A DNA stretch of 64,000 nucleotides from Climacteris rufus (taxonomy: Eukaryota > Chordata > Aves > Passeriformes > Climacteridae), in the NCBI GenBank assembly GCA_013398175.1, contig VZRZ01005482.1:1849193-1913192 (forward strand), given 5' to 3'. A program made the position numbers and the translations under genes. The notes below the pieces were generated by a model. It did not search any database. It saw nothing but the letters and a program-made list of their open reading frames with translations, and had not been told where the DNA came from. Position 1 is the stretch's first letter. Each line of letters begins with the position of its first letter. Below, one piece after another: positions 38,001 to 53,000 of this stretch.

Positions 38001-41000
38001 CAGAAATAGAAATAGTTCAAGGCCAGGTTTCACACCTGCAACCTTGCTGTTCTGTGCTGTTCCAGCCCTGAAGACCAGTCTCATTATAAATCCAAGGCTT
38101 CCTCTAACATCCAGGGTTTATGTTCAGTAATTCCAAATGAATTTTATGATTTTTTACTTCTGTGCTTGGGGCAGGAAGGGATGGGAGAAGGAGGGAAAGG
38201 GAATATTGCATGGAAGCTATGTAGCCATTACATGTATCACATGTATTACTCTGATAAAGTAATTTAATTGAATGCCACAGTAATTCATGCAAATTAATTT
38301 ATCACCCAAATTAAGACGCTGTCTCACTCCAATCCCCACAAAAAAATCAAAACCAACTACTCCTATTCAACGCTAACATACCATGCATACTTATACTTCC
38401 CTGAATACTTCAAAGGGTAACATAAATTAGCTAAAAGTTAAGCAGCAGTTCTAATTTTTATTTGTTTTAGAATTCTACCCAAGAATCTGTTTTCTAAGTC
38501 ACTACAAATATAGCATTGAGTTTACAGAAGCAGCAGCAAGCTATCAGTAACATGAGTTCCAGAGTGGAGGGATAGGATACAAACGGCCTAAAACCAGAAC
38601 AATGGAGACCACATTTGACAGTAATGTGCTATGTCCATGTATGTGCCAAGGAGCAATTTTGGCACCTAGAGGGTATACAAATAGATTAAGAAATCAGCAA
38701 GCACTGTGGCTTAAGACATATCTTCTGGTTTGTTTAGAAAACAAGCTGTTCTGTAGTTGGACAAAGTGCTACGCAAGACCCATTTCTTGACTCCAGGTGT
38801 GATTTATGCAACTTGTGCTGATTCTCTGCTCATCCTGGATGGGCTGCATTACACTGCCTACCTCACACAGGACTTTTATTCCCATATTGCTCTAGCAGCC
38901 CTGCAAAATAGTTAACTAATCTCGAAGTCTCTGGCACTGAAAAAAATAGAATGAAAGAAACAAACAAAAAATCTCCAAACCTGTTGATTTTGCTACAAGA
39001 CAAGCAAGGTATATAAAAATCTAAAATTGTAAGGGAACAAAACTTTAACTGCATTGCCCTCCAGAAGAAATATAAACAGAGGTCTCTTCTGATATATACT
39101 GACTGTCCAAATGGAAAATAAAGACCCAATGACATTTTTAGACGAACAGGATATACAACTCCCTGTTCTAGCCAACAGTCTATCCCTCTCTGCATAGAGA
39201 GACAGAGAGGGAATGAAAAGTCATTTGTACGTAGCTGAGACTGTAAGCCACAGGAGCTTCTGCACTTCTACTCACTCTAAAATTCATTCAGATAGGGAGG
39301 GGGATTGAAGAAAGCCATTTCCATAGATATTTAAAAAAAACAAAACAAAACAAACACAAAAACACCACCACAAAACAAATCCCAAATCTTCATTTTAGAA
39401 GGCTAGAAAACTCTGGAAATTTTCCTAATGTAAATCTCAGACAAATCTGCATTTTGCTGAAACAAGAACTTTGGGTATAGGCCACATATGAAAGTAGCTT
39501 GGAGTTCCCCATTAGGTCCAGTTCTACTTGAGACACCAGGATGTTGAAAAACTTCAGAGTGAAAATTTAGTAACTGGCTTACCACAGAGGGAAGAAGTTG
39601 AAAGAAAAACAGACAGTATCATCTGTGGCTTAGGATGGTCCTTCAGGAAACAGATCCTCGTAGTAGTAAATATAATCCTTGAATTGTTTGCAAATAGGTT
39701 TAATCATCTAATTGCCATGTACAGGGAAGGAAAATCTGTGCACTATCAGAATTCAGTACAGCTAATTACTAGAAGACAAAATAAAGATTTTTATCAAACG
39801 TAGTGTGTGTTCTTCAGCTATTATACCTATCAATATTTATGTATCTTACACCCCTTCCTGGGTGGTTGCTGCATACATTTTGTGTGCAGTCAAGAAGCTT
39901 CTCGACTGCAAACATGCTTTTAAAAAGAAACCTGGCCCGAACTCTGCATTTCCAATTCAAGCAGTGGATTCTGAAGCCTGTTAACTCCCTGGAGCAGCTG
40001 ATAGCTAAAGACTTGTTTCCTCTTTTCTAACAATTTCCTGGTTTGCATAACAATCCTAAAAGAAACACACTCAAGAAGTTTTTCAGCACAGGGAGATTTT
40101 GTCTCCAACACAGTTCTAATTTCAAGGCACAGAGAATATTTATATATAATTACAATAACTTTAGAGATATATTTGTCTACAAATATATTTACATATAAAT
40201 AAGTATCAACTGCTTGTTTAAAACAAGATTATGATAATTTTGCCATATCCAGGAAATACAAAACACTGGCTTGTGCCTGGTGCTTAACTCATGCCATTGT
40301 GAATAAGGGGGGCGGGGGGGGGGAGGGAAGGGGTTTAATGTTTAATTTCCTGTTAAAAACACACACAGGATAAAATCTTCCAAAGAGCAGTTATAAAACG
40401 TGCATTTGTTAGCCAAGAAACTAGGTAAATATGGAATGAAGCCCAGGCTCGCTTTTATTCCTTCACCCCCTCTCCAAAGAACAAAGCCACTGAAGGCCAG
40501 GGAGAGTATTTGGAGGCACCAAGCTCTACTCAGGAACTAGATAATTCATGAGCCTGGCTGATTTACACACCTTGTATCCACTGAGGCAGTTGCTCAGAGC
40601 ATGCAGTGACACAGCTGGGCTCAAGGTACTGCAGTGCTGCATGTGCACGGCACACGTGCCCAAGAGACACTGTCCCAACTACTGACCACCACACTGACAC
40701 AGCTGTCTGGCTGAACACAATGAAAACAACCACTAGCACGTGGTGAGGAACTACCAACAGCCTGAGAATACTCCTACCTTCAGTAGGGGCTTTAGAGACT
40801 ACAGAAGAGATGTTTTTTAGCAGTTACAAGGGGAAATGTTATTGTCAGATCCCAAAGAAATCTCACCTGCACCAATTCGGCCTTCATCACAGTTCTACTG
40901 TGTATTATGATGTATTAGGTTATTCTGCAGTTCACCCCACTAGAACTCCCAGACAAGTACCAAAGTTCTGTATGATATATAACTATTAGAGCTTTTAACA

Positions 41001-44000
41001 ATCCCAGTTCTTCTCTTTGTCAAAATGCCTGTTTTAGACAAGAATATGAACCGTATTTAGGAGAAATTGAACCTTTATAACAGTTTTCAATAGCAATACT
41101 TTTGGTTCTTAGAATAAAAATAACCCACCAAATGCTTTCTGTCTACTGTGTTTGGGTTAAGGTCAGCTCCTCAGTGCACACCTTTCAGCATGGAATTGGA
41201 GAAGTTATGGTACGTCTTGCAACCTGCTAGGATTCACATTCAAAATTAGATACAAACAGCTCTGTGAGTGGCTTCAATTTTATTTTGTTTTTCAAATGAG
41301 AATAAATTTATTATTGCAGATGTAGCTCAAGAGCTTTCTTAGCTTTTGGCAGCATATTATTCAAATTAACACAGCTTAAGCTTTTTAAGTAGATACACCT
41401 TAGACCTCTTCTAGTCTCGGCATTTAGTTTCAGATTTGAAGCAAGAAAAGAATGGCACAGAGATTATGTATCTCTGGTGAATCAAATCCGATGTCAGGAA
41501 TGCTGAGTTTCTTGCTGACTCTTTTTAAAATTGGCTTTGAGACCATAAACAGTCCTGAGTTTATTTCTAAAACCTGAACTTAACAGCTGTTGTAGGTATT
41601 TGTGCTCTTTCCTTATGAAATCAAACACTGTGAACCACCACTTTAGTGACAGTTCACCAGTGAATCTCATCCTACTGCAGGGGTTCAAAACCTCCCTGTT
41701 TATTTTCACTTGCTGTAACTGGACTTTGTGCCCTTATCCCATGGCTCTTCATGTGAAAAGACAATTGACTAAAAACATTAGGAGAGAGAAAAGGAATAGG
41801 GTGGAGAAAGACCGTAACGCAAAATGAGCCCTGACTTGCCTCCAGAGTACTGTACGTACCCCTAGGCCATGAAATTTCAGGAAAATTGTTATGTTTCTGG
41901 CCAACAGTCAGAATACATAAGATGTTATACACCCTTTGCCTCAGTGTATGTTGCTACTGCAGACTCCATGCAAAAGCAAGACTTTTTTTTTTTTTTCATT
42001 GCTTTTTAGCAGCAAGGCAAGTTGACAAGTATTTACTGCTAGTTACAGACAGGTATTAAAGATTCAAGTGAAGTAGTGGTGTTCTCCAGTGCAGTGGTGA
42101 CCTGAGCCTTTAATCCAGATGAATTTAACTGTAAAGTGCATTAGCTCTTCTCATAAAAGATTTGCTTTAATTTTAGTTCTCTCTCCATTTATCTTATGGC
42201 TGTGTAATCTTCAGTAGAGGTCAAAGAGATTTCCCCAAAGAAACAGGAGCTGCTTTTTTTTCAGAGGAGAAAAGCATATTTAAGACAGTCCATCCTACTT
42301 TTAAACATATGTCACAGGACAGTACTCTCTGCTTTCCTTTCCCTGTAGCTCTCCTTGCTTCTTTACACGTTCCAAAGCAATTAAACAAGCGTGCATGTGC
42401 ATCCACACATGTATACAAATGAAACATGAAATGAAAACACCTCCTGGAGATAGGGTACACAGCCGATCTGATGCAAGGACTGAAATTATTACTAACATCT
42501 TACCATCATCCAACTCAAGGCAGAGATTATAAACAGCCAGAGGCCTCTTAATACGCTGTCCTTGTCTTCTTGACTGCCTTGGTGGGGCATTTGGAGGAGA
42601 CATTGACATAGAGATTGGCTCAGAGAAAGTGGCATCAGGCAGGGTTTTGAAAATCTGCAATCAAGAACACAAAGGGTGTTAATTATTTATCATGAAGAGC
42701 AACCTGTGCAATGCAACTGTAAACCATTATCAAACAACATTTGTTTTGGATTTCATTCAAAACAGACAGGAGCCAAAAAATCCATTCCTTCAAGTTTGGG
42801 AGTATGCCGTGGGTTTTTAATGAGTGCTTTTAAAATAAATAAATAAACAAATAAATAAATAAATAAAATATGGAAATAACCAAGAGCACTGGCTACATAT
42901 TAACCAAGCTGCCAATCAGTTAATTCAAACACAAAACATTTCCAGACACATTCACCAGCTAGGATGGAGGGGAGGAGAAAAAGAAGGATACTAACTTTAG
43001 GAACCAGTAACCAAAATGTTTCCTTGCTTTAGCTAAAACCCATAATTTTGTCAGAATACCTATTTTAATTTTCAAAGCTTGTGATATCATTATATCAGCC
43101 ATTTGAATTAAAGAAAACACCATACTCTTGAAGGGGAAAATTTTGTGGGCAGGGGTTTTTACTGAGAAATACCATAGTAACAAACCATGTGAGAATTTAT
43201 TCCGTTAACTATTGCGTATTGAGACAACTTTATATTAAATAGTGATATTCACAAAGATGCATATAAAAAGGACTGCATTTCCTGTCATCATTTTATCTGA
43301 GTCATGACCATCAGCATATCACCACCCCACACAGAATACCACGTCATTTCTCTCTGAATTAACCAGCAACATAGATTTGTTGTACCTGATTGCACTTTTA
43401 CTTTAACTGCCACATACAGGGGATGGTCTTAGGGTGCTGATTTACTTCTAGAAAATTATTGGTGTGCTGACGTACAATTTAACACAGCATTTTACACATG
43501 GTCATGGCATGACCTATTTAGCTTAGCACGTATTTCAGCAAAGACAAAACAGAAGATAAAGAAGAACAGAAACAAAAGCTCTATGAGAAAAGTCCTGTGT
43601 CTGTACAGCACCTCACAGCAATGCAACACACTGATATAACAAGATGTAATTAAGCAGTGTGTGATCTTTTTGTACTCTGCAACTCGATAATGTTTACTAT
43701 AAAGATTATGTGGCAAAGAGGAGAGTTGTAACAAATCTTTGAGGGAGAAGCTTTTTATGAAGTAGAAATCTATGCAGAAAGTATAAAGGGACAACACAGA
43801 TAACACATTTTTGGATTACTGCAGCACATATCAGGTGCAATATGAGGCTAAAAGCCAGACAGGCTCTCCGCAGGTGAGAAAAAATGCCATAAGCATCTGG
43901 TAGTAAGGCACTCAAAACTCTAAATGCCGTCATGCCCCGGCATTTTAACCCTAAATATGAACATGTAGGAATAAGATCACCTAAAATCCCTTGTATACAC

Positions 44001-47000
44001 TGACTTACAGTCACTCAGTCATCACTCTTGTAAAACACTGTGCTGGTATGAAACAATCAAGAAATTCCATGAAAACTGTGGAAAAATTCCCAAAACTCGG
44101 CAGCAGTCTATATATGGTATGTGAAGTAAAGCTCCAGTGGAAATATTACCTTCCTTCCCAATAAGTGAGTGCTGCTGTGGGGGAGGTAGAAGTGATGTAA
44201 TTTGAAGTTCCCCATACCAGCATTAGAAAAACTGTCCCCCCCCTCCTTCACATGCCCACGAACAAGGGACTACGAGAGAGCACTAAAATAGCAATGCTCT
44301 AAAAACAAAATGTTTACAAAGAAGAAAGGAAACAGTCCAACCTGGTCCTCTCCAGCACACACACAGCAGCACTCTCAGGCAGTGACAAAGCTCTAATTGT
44401 GCTCAGAGTTCTAAAGCCATTTCTTAAAACATGATGTAATATATAATAATGAAATCTAAAGTGCACCTCCATGGCACTTGGCTAACAGTACCACACTGCC
44501 CCCTTATGTGTAAATACAAGGCTAGATAGAGCAGGTTTAGGGATAAATATTTGCTTCTGAAAAATTCAAAGGTACCAAAACTTTACATGCCATCTTTTCC
44601 ATGAACTAAGCATTGCATTTGGGCTCTCTGGCAAACAAGTCTCTGCCAAGAGGCTTCAGTATGTTGTTTACTATGTCACATTCCACAGCTGTGTTTATTT
44701 ATATGGCCTTATCCACAGATCTCTGCTGAAATTAGTGATGGTGAGAAGAAAAAGGATTCCCCAGAAGAGATGGGCTTTCTTGTACACTTTTAGGTGACTT
44801 GCACAGGTTGCAGTGAAGTTCTTCAGTGCTTTTTACTTGTCTCTCTCAAATACTGCAATATACTCTTCTAAAACCATTAGCAGGAGACACTAAGAGTCAC
44901 AAAGGCAAAAGACAAAAAGACTTTTTGCTGTCAAGCAATTCACAGTTGTGTTCATCCCTACTTTGGTACTTTCTTTTTGTCCTTTTAGTAGGAAAATAAA
45001 GTCCAGTCCAGCCATAACTAGACCTGTTTTTTTAGCAGCAGAAGTGTGTCTCTGTTGTAGGCCAAGGCCTCAGCTCATACCACAGCTTTGGAAGGTGAGC
45101 ATCTGAAAAGCAAGCAGAACATCAACCTCTCCTTTAACAAGTGCACATACAGCATTTCAGCTTCTATTTCTTGCTTTACTCTCACTTAAATAGATAAATA
45201 CTTTTCATCAGGCCTTGGATATTTGTCTGCTGCATTGACAGAAGCACTCATAGGTCTGCCTGAGAATGGGGAGATGGAGACCTGCTTTATTTCAGTTGTC
45301 AGGAGAAAAGTTGGTTTTGCTTTTATTCAAATTTGCTTCTAGCCTTAAGTATTTAAATGTCACTGAAGCAAAAATGTTTCACAGCTAATAAAAGATGCCA
45401 GCTGTGTGACCTGTTGGCAGAAGCCCAACATGTACGCACACAGGACTGAATTCAAAATCATACACACACACAATATGAGCACCTGAAATGGTACCAACAT
45501 TGCTGTGTGCTGGCCGACTTGCACTAAAGCATGGGACCACATGTGGGCAAGTTTCAGAGCACCTTCCTGCACTGCAAGTAGTTGCTATCAGATGCATGGC
45601 CAGGCAACCACACACATCCAACTGGAGGAAAACTCCCACAGAAGAACAGATCGAAACATGCTATTTAAGAGAGGACTGCTTTGCTACTCAAAAAAAAAAT
45701 GCTACCTTAAAGTCAGATCTCATCACTCATGTGGGCTGCAGAAGTTACCACAGTTTAGACTAATTCCTGTAACAAGGACAAGAATGAAATCCACTCATTG
45801 AATTGTCATTCTAGAAGCGATAAAAAAAATTCAAAACCAACCTCCAAGTTTAAAGATTTCAGTCACATCCAATGTTACACAGTTTTTGATACTGTGGCCA
45901 AACTGCATTAGATTTATAGACTATCAATTCTCTACAATTTGGTTCTCAAAAGCATTGGCATCCTTCTATTGACCTACCTGGGGGCAAACTCGGAAGCTCA
46001 GTGTAACTATCTGCATTTGGGAGAAGACTAACACATGTAGCACTCAACATGTTAATCAAGCAACAAATTCTACTGCTAGTCAGTCCCAGTTAGTCCACTA
46101 TTATAAATGGTTCTTTAGGTCTGATCTTACATGAAAGCAGAATTTCAAAGTGCACACTGACTGAAGCAGTGGATCAGTCTCCAAACCTGCACTGTAAAAG
46201 TTATAACAAAAAAGATGAAAATCTGGTGGAGCAATTTAAAACTCTGGTAAGTTTGACCTATTTCTCTCTATGCAGGAGTTTAAAATGGATGCTTTACAAG
46301 GCTAAACAAACCACAAACCATCTTGGGCATACAGCACTAATAACAGCTCTGTCTAAAGCAGTGAGCCCAAGACCATCCCTACATACCACCATTCCAATTC
46401 CTAAATCTGTGTCCCACAAAGTCTATGGCAGCACTTCTCGAGAGTAATGAGCCAAATTCAACATACTGTATTCTACCAGCAGATCCACATGGCAGCAGCC
46501 CAAGGAATTTTGCCAGATTCCGCTTAATCTGTAACAACAGTGTTGGACTCTAGATTCTGAGCTCTTACTAGAGCCTATTTTAGATATTCAAAAAACCCAT
46601 GGCTGGGAGGATTTCACTTGGCCTATTCCACAAGTTTATGACTAGATGTATAGTTGTACATGGAAATGTAGATTAGATTCTGCTGCTACAAGAGAACACT
46701 GATCTGTTCTTTCTGGTCTCAAGCAGAACTAATTAATGAATTTCAGTGTGTTTGCCAGGAATCACTTTAGGAAAAGGCCCAGACATCAGGTCATCTCTGT
46801 CTGCTTTGTTTCACTGGGGTAATTAAAATTTCCTCTAAAAATCAGTGGGAGGCAAACAGCAAGGACAGAGTGGGATGAAAAAGAGGGAAGAAAAAACTGG
46901 AGGCTTCATAATCGAGCTAATGAGGATAAACTTATAAAAAATCATTAACAGCTTAAAGCTGTGCCATGATTTTGTTGCAAGACCAAACCCCTATCACTCC

Positions 47001-50000
47001 CGTAACACCAACCACACAGAACATGCATCTCTTTCCTTGGAATATACAAACACAAACCAGAGCACCAGAAATCACTATGAAATGCAAAGGAGGCTAGGAG
47101 ATGCAAGGTCATTCCAAACTCTTTGGACTTCTGCTAGTGGAATTCTGCTATGCTCCACTACTACACTCATATCTTGTAGAGGGCAGTATTTCTTAAAACA
47201 AGAAGAACATAACAAGTTTTTATTGAGGCAATTTCCTTTCAATACCAACTTGATTTGCCATTGCTAAATGAAAAACACAGACACTTCAGCTAATGTTTAT
47301 TGAATAATATAAAACACCATCCACCTAGGCCACATGTACTGCTCCCCCCTTACACATTTTATCCCTATAGTACTCCTTGCATTTCCATGACAATTGGCTA
47401 TAATGTATGCTGATCAAATAATATTTTACACATTAGCAGTTAACGGGATAGTGCAAGAAGAACTTAGCACTGTGGTCTTTACTTGATAGCTTCTTTTCAA
47501 TGTAATGCAAGCCCAATTCAGGTTAAACCCAGCAATCTGCACAAAACCAAAAATCATATATTTATATTAGAGATAAAAACACTAAAAAACAACAACAATA
47601 AATCCAACTGTCCTTGTGGTTCACAGTGTGGTCTTACTCTGATAAACTTTCAAAATATTTTTCCTCTTAAGGTAATGAAGACAGTGGTTGTACCATCCTT
47701 TTTGCCATTTACTGAAAACATTACGCAACCATGTCTTTTATGTCAAATTATAATTTTACTGTAGATATAGATATATTCATTTCAGGAATGACAAGGTGAA
47801 AATAAGCATCTTGAAACACATTGCAGTAGCTCAGCCACTAATTATAACCACTAACCACTAATTGTGCACTAATTGTAATCCATTTTTTAACAGTAAAAAC
47901 CACAGTCAATAACATGACCAGTTCTAGGGGTTTTATTCCCTATTTGAAGGGATTACAGAAGCTAATTGGAGCTATTAAAAAGTTGAATCATAATAGAAAT
48001 TACAAAATATCAACTTCCAGAGAGCTAGGACAAAAGTTTTATTTCAAAACTGATTTCTAACAATTTTATAAAACTTCTAGAGTACTGAAATTTTTTTTTT
48101 AAATGATTGTTACTGTAGTTTATAACTGGTCTACATTTGTACTTTACTATGGACAATGTTAGATCAACCCATTTAATTTCTGGTTTCAGTCAAAATTATC
48201 TATTTCTTCTGGTTAACAAACACACGCTTCAAAAAATAAAGACTACATGCACTGGAAATTCTTGGCATCTAAATAGACTCTGTATTCAGTGTGCAAAATA
48301 AGATTAAAGTGGATTAGTTCTAAAATTCCTATTAAATATTTTCAAAAGTTTTACGAAGTTCTTCAATAAAAATTAACAACAACTTCATTAAAATTCTTAA
48401 ATAAATAACCTCTTCCAAGGTTACCATCGTGTCCACTCCAATACAGGTGTGCCTGCCTCAAAGTAATGATCCTGGCTTTTGCACTTCAGCATTCATTTAT
48501 ACATTCTAAAGTATGATTAGCTGTGCACTGGTTTTTGTGAGATTGCACAGGATGCAGATTTTCTGAGAGTTTGGATTTTGAGGCTTGAATTCCACTAGGA
48601 ACCACAAAACACCTTTATACATTATTCACAATCATTATATTGGGGGGCAGAATCAGATCCAGAGCTGAAAACTACCTGTAGCTCTGTCTCCAGAGGGCCA
48701 CCAACCAGAAAGCATCAATAATGCTCTTGATGTTGCCTGGCATACACTGTTGAATTACAGTGCAACAATGGATGCAGCCTGGAAAGTAACCAGGTATAAG
48801 GCGAAACTGGAAACAGGAAATATACTTGGCTGTAAGCCAAACCACAAAGCTCTCTAAATAAATAAATAAAAATTAAATCCATTCAAGACAGCCTTTCCTT
48901 CATTTGCTGAGACCTTCTGCCTAGCAGCCTGACAACCTCTAACTAAATGAAACATTGCTTTTAGGGATTTGTGGATATTGTGAGTCTCAATCTCTTTCTG
49001 TGACTGGAGTATCTGCTATCTGCTCTTCTTATAGAAAAACAAATACAGATCTGGACAATCTGCAAACTACAAGAGTGACAAAAGGACCCAGGGAATTTTC
49101 AGACAAACCTGTTTTAGCTGTAGACTCTAACAGCCACTCATTTGCCCTGATTGCCTTGAACTGTGTAGTTCATGTCTGAGATTTAATGAAGAAACTAAAA
49201 AGCCTGCAAAAAGTGACAGTGCAGTCTGGAGGACAGCTATGAAGGATGGGGGAAAAAAAAAGAAAAACACACCAAGGTTAAAAATGCTTGTCCTTTGATC
49301 GCTCGCGAATTATGAGTTTGTTGAGTCAGCCTTTCTAAAAGTAGCACTCCTGATACAAAGCCTGCAGCTTCCACCATATCACATCTCACTCCACCTTTTA
49401 ACAATTCATGAGAAGAACACTCCTGATAGCAGGCCATTCACTGCTATCAACCCATCCATTTCATTTATTGAGGCAAATGAGGGAGTTAACCGTGCACCAA
49501 GCTGGGAGTACCTACACTTTTGTAACTACAGTAACTACACTGTACCTACACCTACAGTTTGTCCGCTGCACCAGCAGAAACAGCAGATTCACCTTCTCTT
49601 CTATGCTCACCTACTTTAACTTGCACCAAGGAGAGTATTCTAAAAAGGTTGTCTTTCCCTATTACACATAATAACACTTAAAATAGCAGAGAAATGCCTT
49701 AAAATTAAAAGATTGAATACTCAATCTGATTACCTACCTTTCTAAAACATTACATACTCCTCAATGGAAAATAATGCAGAAGGAGAATGTTTGCATGTAT
49801 TTTCTCTAACAAAGAGTGTGAGAAGTCCTGAGAAGAATAAAGATGGCATTTGGAAACCTACGTCAGGACTCAGCAAAAGCAACAACTATGGCCAAACATA
49901 GCACAGGTAAAACTGATCTCCCCTTCACTTGTAATAAATATAAATAAATGCATAAGGACGTGCACATACACTATAAATATATATGCCACACCTATTTTCC

Positions 50001-53000
50001 TACAAATTTTATGAACAGATAATTAAATACTGAGAATAAAAGCCTCCATCTGACCCCCTACCACAGTATCATCAAGCAAAGTATCAGAATGAAACAAAAA
50101 GATCTTACAGGTCTTTGCAAATGACGCTGTTCCAACTGTAGCCAACCATGCAGCCGCACCAGCATTTTCTTTTCCACAAATTTCCTTGCTGCCATTAAAG
50201 AATTTATATCATCATTGCTTTGTAGAGTATTTCGGGCTCATTGTTTCCGTTCAAATACATTTCTTACCCTACATCATGACTATAGGACTTCAGGGGAAAA
50301 GCACATACTGTTCTATTGTATATCTTAATGAAGTACTCATGCTTTATTAGTATAAGTAGCATGCACACATGAAAATATTGGAAATGAAAGTATTATCAAC
50401 TCACTGCCACATACTTTTAATACAAAAATCTGTTTAATGCCTTGAAATACACTAACCCTTCCCATAAGGCAAAATCATACTAGAATTCTAAAAAGTACAC
50501 TCAAAAACATAAGCACATGTTTCAATATTATCCATGGGCAATGATGACATTCAGATCAATTTAGCCAATATAAATGAAAAAAAGGTTTGTAAATTCTGAA
50601 CTTCACTTATCTTTGAAAACTGTAATATAGTATAGTTCCTATTTCACACAGTTTCTGCATAAGAATTTACTTTTTAAACTCTTAAGAAGCACAACAACTT
50701 TTCCCCCTCCACGCTCCCATCAACATTCTACAGAATATTTTCTTTAACTAAACAAATTTTATTCAAGAACATCCATTCTCCATAAAGACTTCTCCCCTGC
50801 CTCCTCCTCCACACATGCAAGCAGACACCCTGACCATCAAGACTGAAGCAAATACTAGTGAACTGAATTCCTCTCCCTTACCACCCTTTCTCTTTACTTA
50901 GGAACATTGCTTGTGGGTAGTGGAAGATGAGATCTGAATCACTTGGAAATTTTACAGGAAGTTGAGGGAAGTCTCCTCAAATTAACTGGAAATAAGGTAG
51001 GCAAATCAAGAAGTCAGAAGTCTGTAAACTATTTCTACGTGCCAAGTATTTGTAGCAGAGCATCTCAGCAGGCCTCTTCTCCCCCTAAGAATATGACTTT
51101 TGCTTTTATTTTCCTTATTAATATAATATGGTTTCTCACAGTACATGTTTTGTTTCTTTTGGAGCAGTCTAGCAGCATAACAACCCAGGTATTGATCCAG
51201 ACTGCTTCTAATCTCACCAACTGCAGTGACAAACGTGAGTAGGGATTTGATATACAGTCTTCTTACTATGCATACACTACATTAAGATTTAGAAAACTGT
51301 ACTCTCTTAAACGACAACAAAAAAATTTGCAGTCAATTTACCACACCCTGTGCATGTGTGTCTCACATGGAAGGGGCTTTCTGCTACCCACAGGGCAGAG
51401 AAAGGGTTTAAAGAGTTTGCTCACACTGCAGTGGAACGAAAGACTGCTCTGATTCCTACCAGAATCCTCTGTTGTGCCTCTTGCCCTTTCTGCTTGAGAC
51501 TCAGCCAATCATTAAGGCATGTAATTAGAATTAAGTTCAGGAATAGTTTCAATGACACTTCTGATTAGTTACATGCTTCAAGTTAAGCACATGCTGAATA
51601 CCCTCCTGAACTGAAGCTCACGTGTTTTCACCACAAACTTTGCTCTAATGGAGATATTTTAGTGGAATTTTTCCCCCTCTAAGTCGAATGTTTGTTGACT
51701 TGAGAAACATTCAGCTTGTGGAGGTTTCAAATTGCTGCACCACAGCAAACCACCATAATTACACTGCATGGCTTCTTAGTCCTCCTTTGCAGCCAAAGGC
51801 AAAGCAACAGGAAAGCTGAAACAAGCCCTCTTTAGTATTTCTCATGTGTCCCTTTAGTGGGCCTTCAAAAGATCTGCTGTGTTGCCAAAAAACAGTCTTA
51901 AGTTTACGTGGTGGCGTGGCGTTCTACCCTAAAGCATTCACCTGCAACAGAACCGCCTGATTGCCAAGGGGAGACTGTGCTGCTTCATCCTCTAAAAGAA
52001 ACAAGTGACTTCACCCGCTTCCATTTCTTCTGTCTCACGAATATTGCATGCATTATGCGCTGTAATATTTTTTAAGACAAGATTTTTCAGGGATTACTAC
52101 ATGAAGTTGATGTTGGCTTAAGAGCTCAGTAGTATTAAATTCTTCTCTTCCCTTTTTAGTTAAAAAAAACCAACATGAAAGTGCCCAAAGTAAGAAAAAA
52201 ATTATTTAATTTTTAAAATTCCCCTTAAAACTGCTTTGAACAAATCAAAGCTAAACCAAAGATATTTTGTCTAAAATATGTAAAATCTTTCCCCTTTATA
52301 AAAAGATGGATAGCAGGAAAAGTATCTGCCTTATATATAGGAACTGCTGAGTTTTTCAGAATCAATGTCTTTGAGATAATTTTGCCCATAGGTTGTTTGA
52401 ATTCTAGAAAAAGGTATCTTTTACCAAGCCCATTTCCCTTTCTGCAGATTCTGGCCCCCCAGTCTCCAGAAGGAACTTCCGTCTAGCCCCTTGCTTTTTT
52501 CCTTCTAATTTTCTTTCACTGTAATTTTCATCTTCTTTCTGTTTTTATAATCTTGCTATTTGTACTCACTATTCTTTCCTCCCCCATACACTGGTTTAAA
52601 TATTCCAGTCCCACTGAGATTTTTTATTTCAACCTCCTCCTTCATCTTCTTTCATTCCTTAGACTTTTTTATCCTGGTGCCTTTTTTTTATCCTTCTTAA
52701 AATAATGTTCAGGGAATTGAGAAACCAAAATGGCTCATATTACCACTGAGGCATCTCTAAATGGCAAATAAGCCCTTTGAATAGTGACATTCATTCCAAC
52801 AAGATGCCAAAACATTGTAACAAACAGCAAGACGAACATGTGCATGTTCTTCATGCTGCCATGGCATGTACCACCCCTTCTTCCTCACCACAAGTCAGAG
52901 AAAAGACCAGAAGAGCTGAGATGCCCAAGATTTCCCAAGTGTGAAGCCCTTGGGAAGAAAAATTAATTGAAACCCATGAAACACATTTGGGGAAGGCAGA

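Larger units (their letters stand above)
27800..42503 (-). other. ARHGAP10: ARHGAP10 intron (14.7 kb)
   Basis: The intron has donor GTAAGA and acceptor TTTTCTAG. It contains a plus-strand pyrimidine-rich region (about 31500-32960), an A-rich AAAC/AAAAC stretch (39330-39378), a G-run (40307-40333) and a T-run (41983-41996). Open frames such as 28572-28904, 35781-36161 and 38863-39195 have no splice or homology support. Confidence 0.9.

Noticed and set aside
38863..39195. 110-codon minus-strand open frame
   Set aside because: It is rich in Phe/Leu/Cys with no recognisable motif. No convincing acceptor and donor in compatible phases were noticed.
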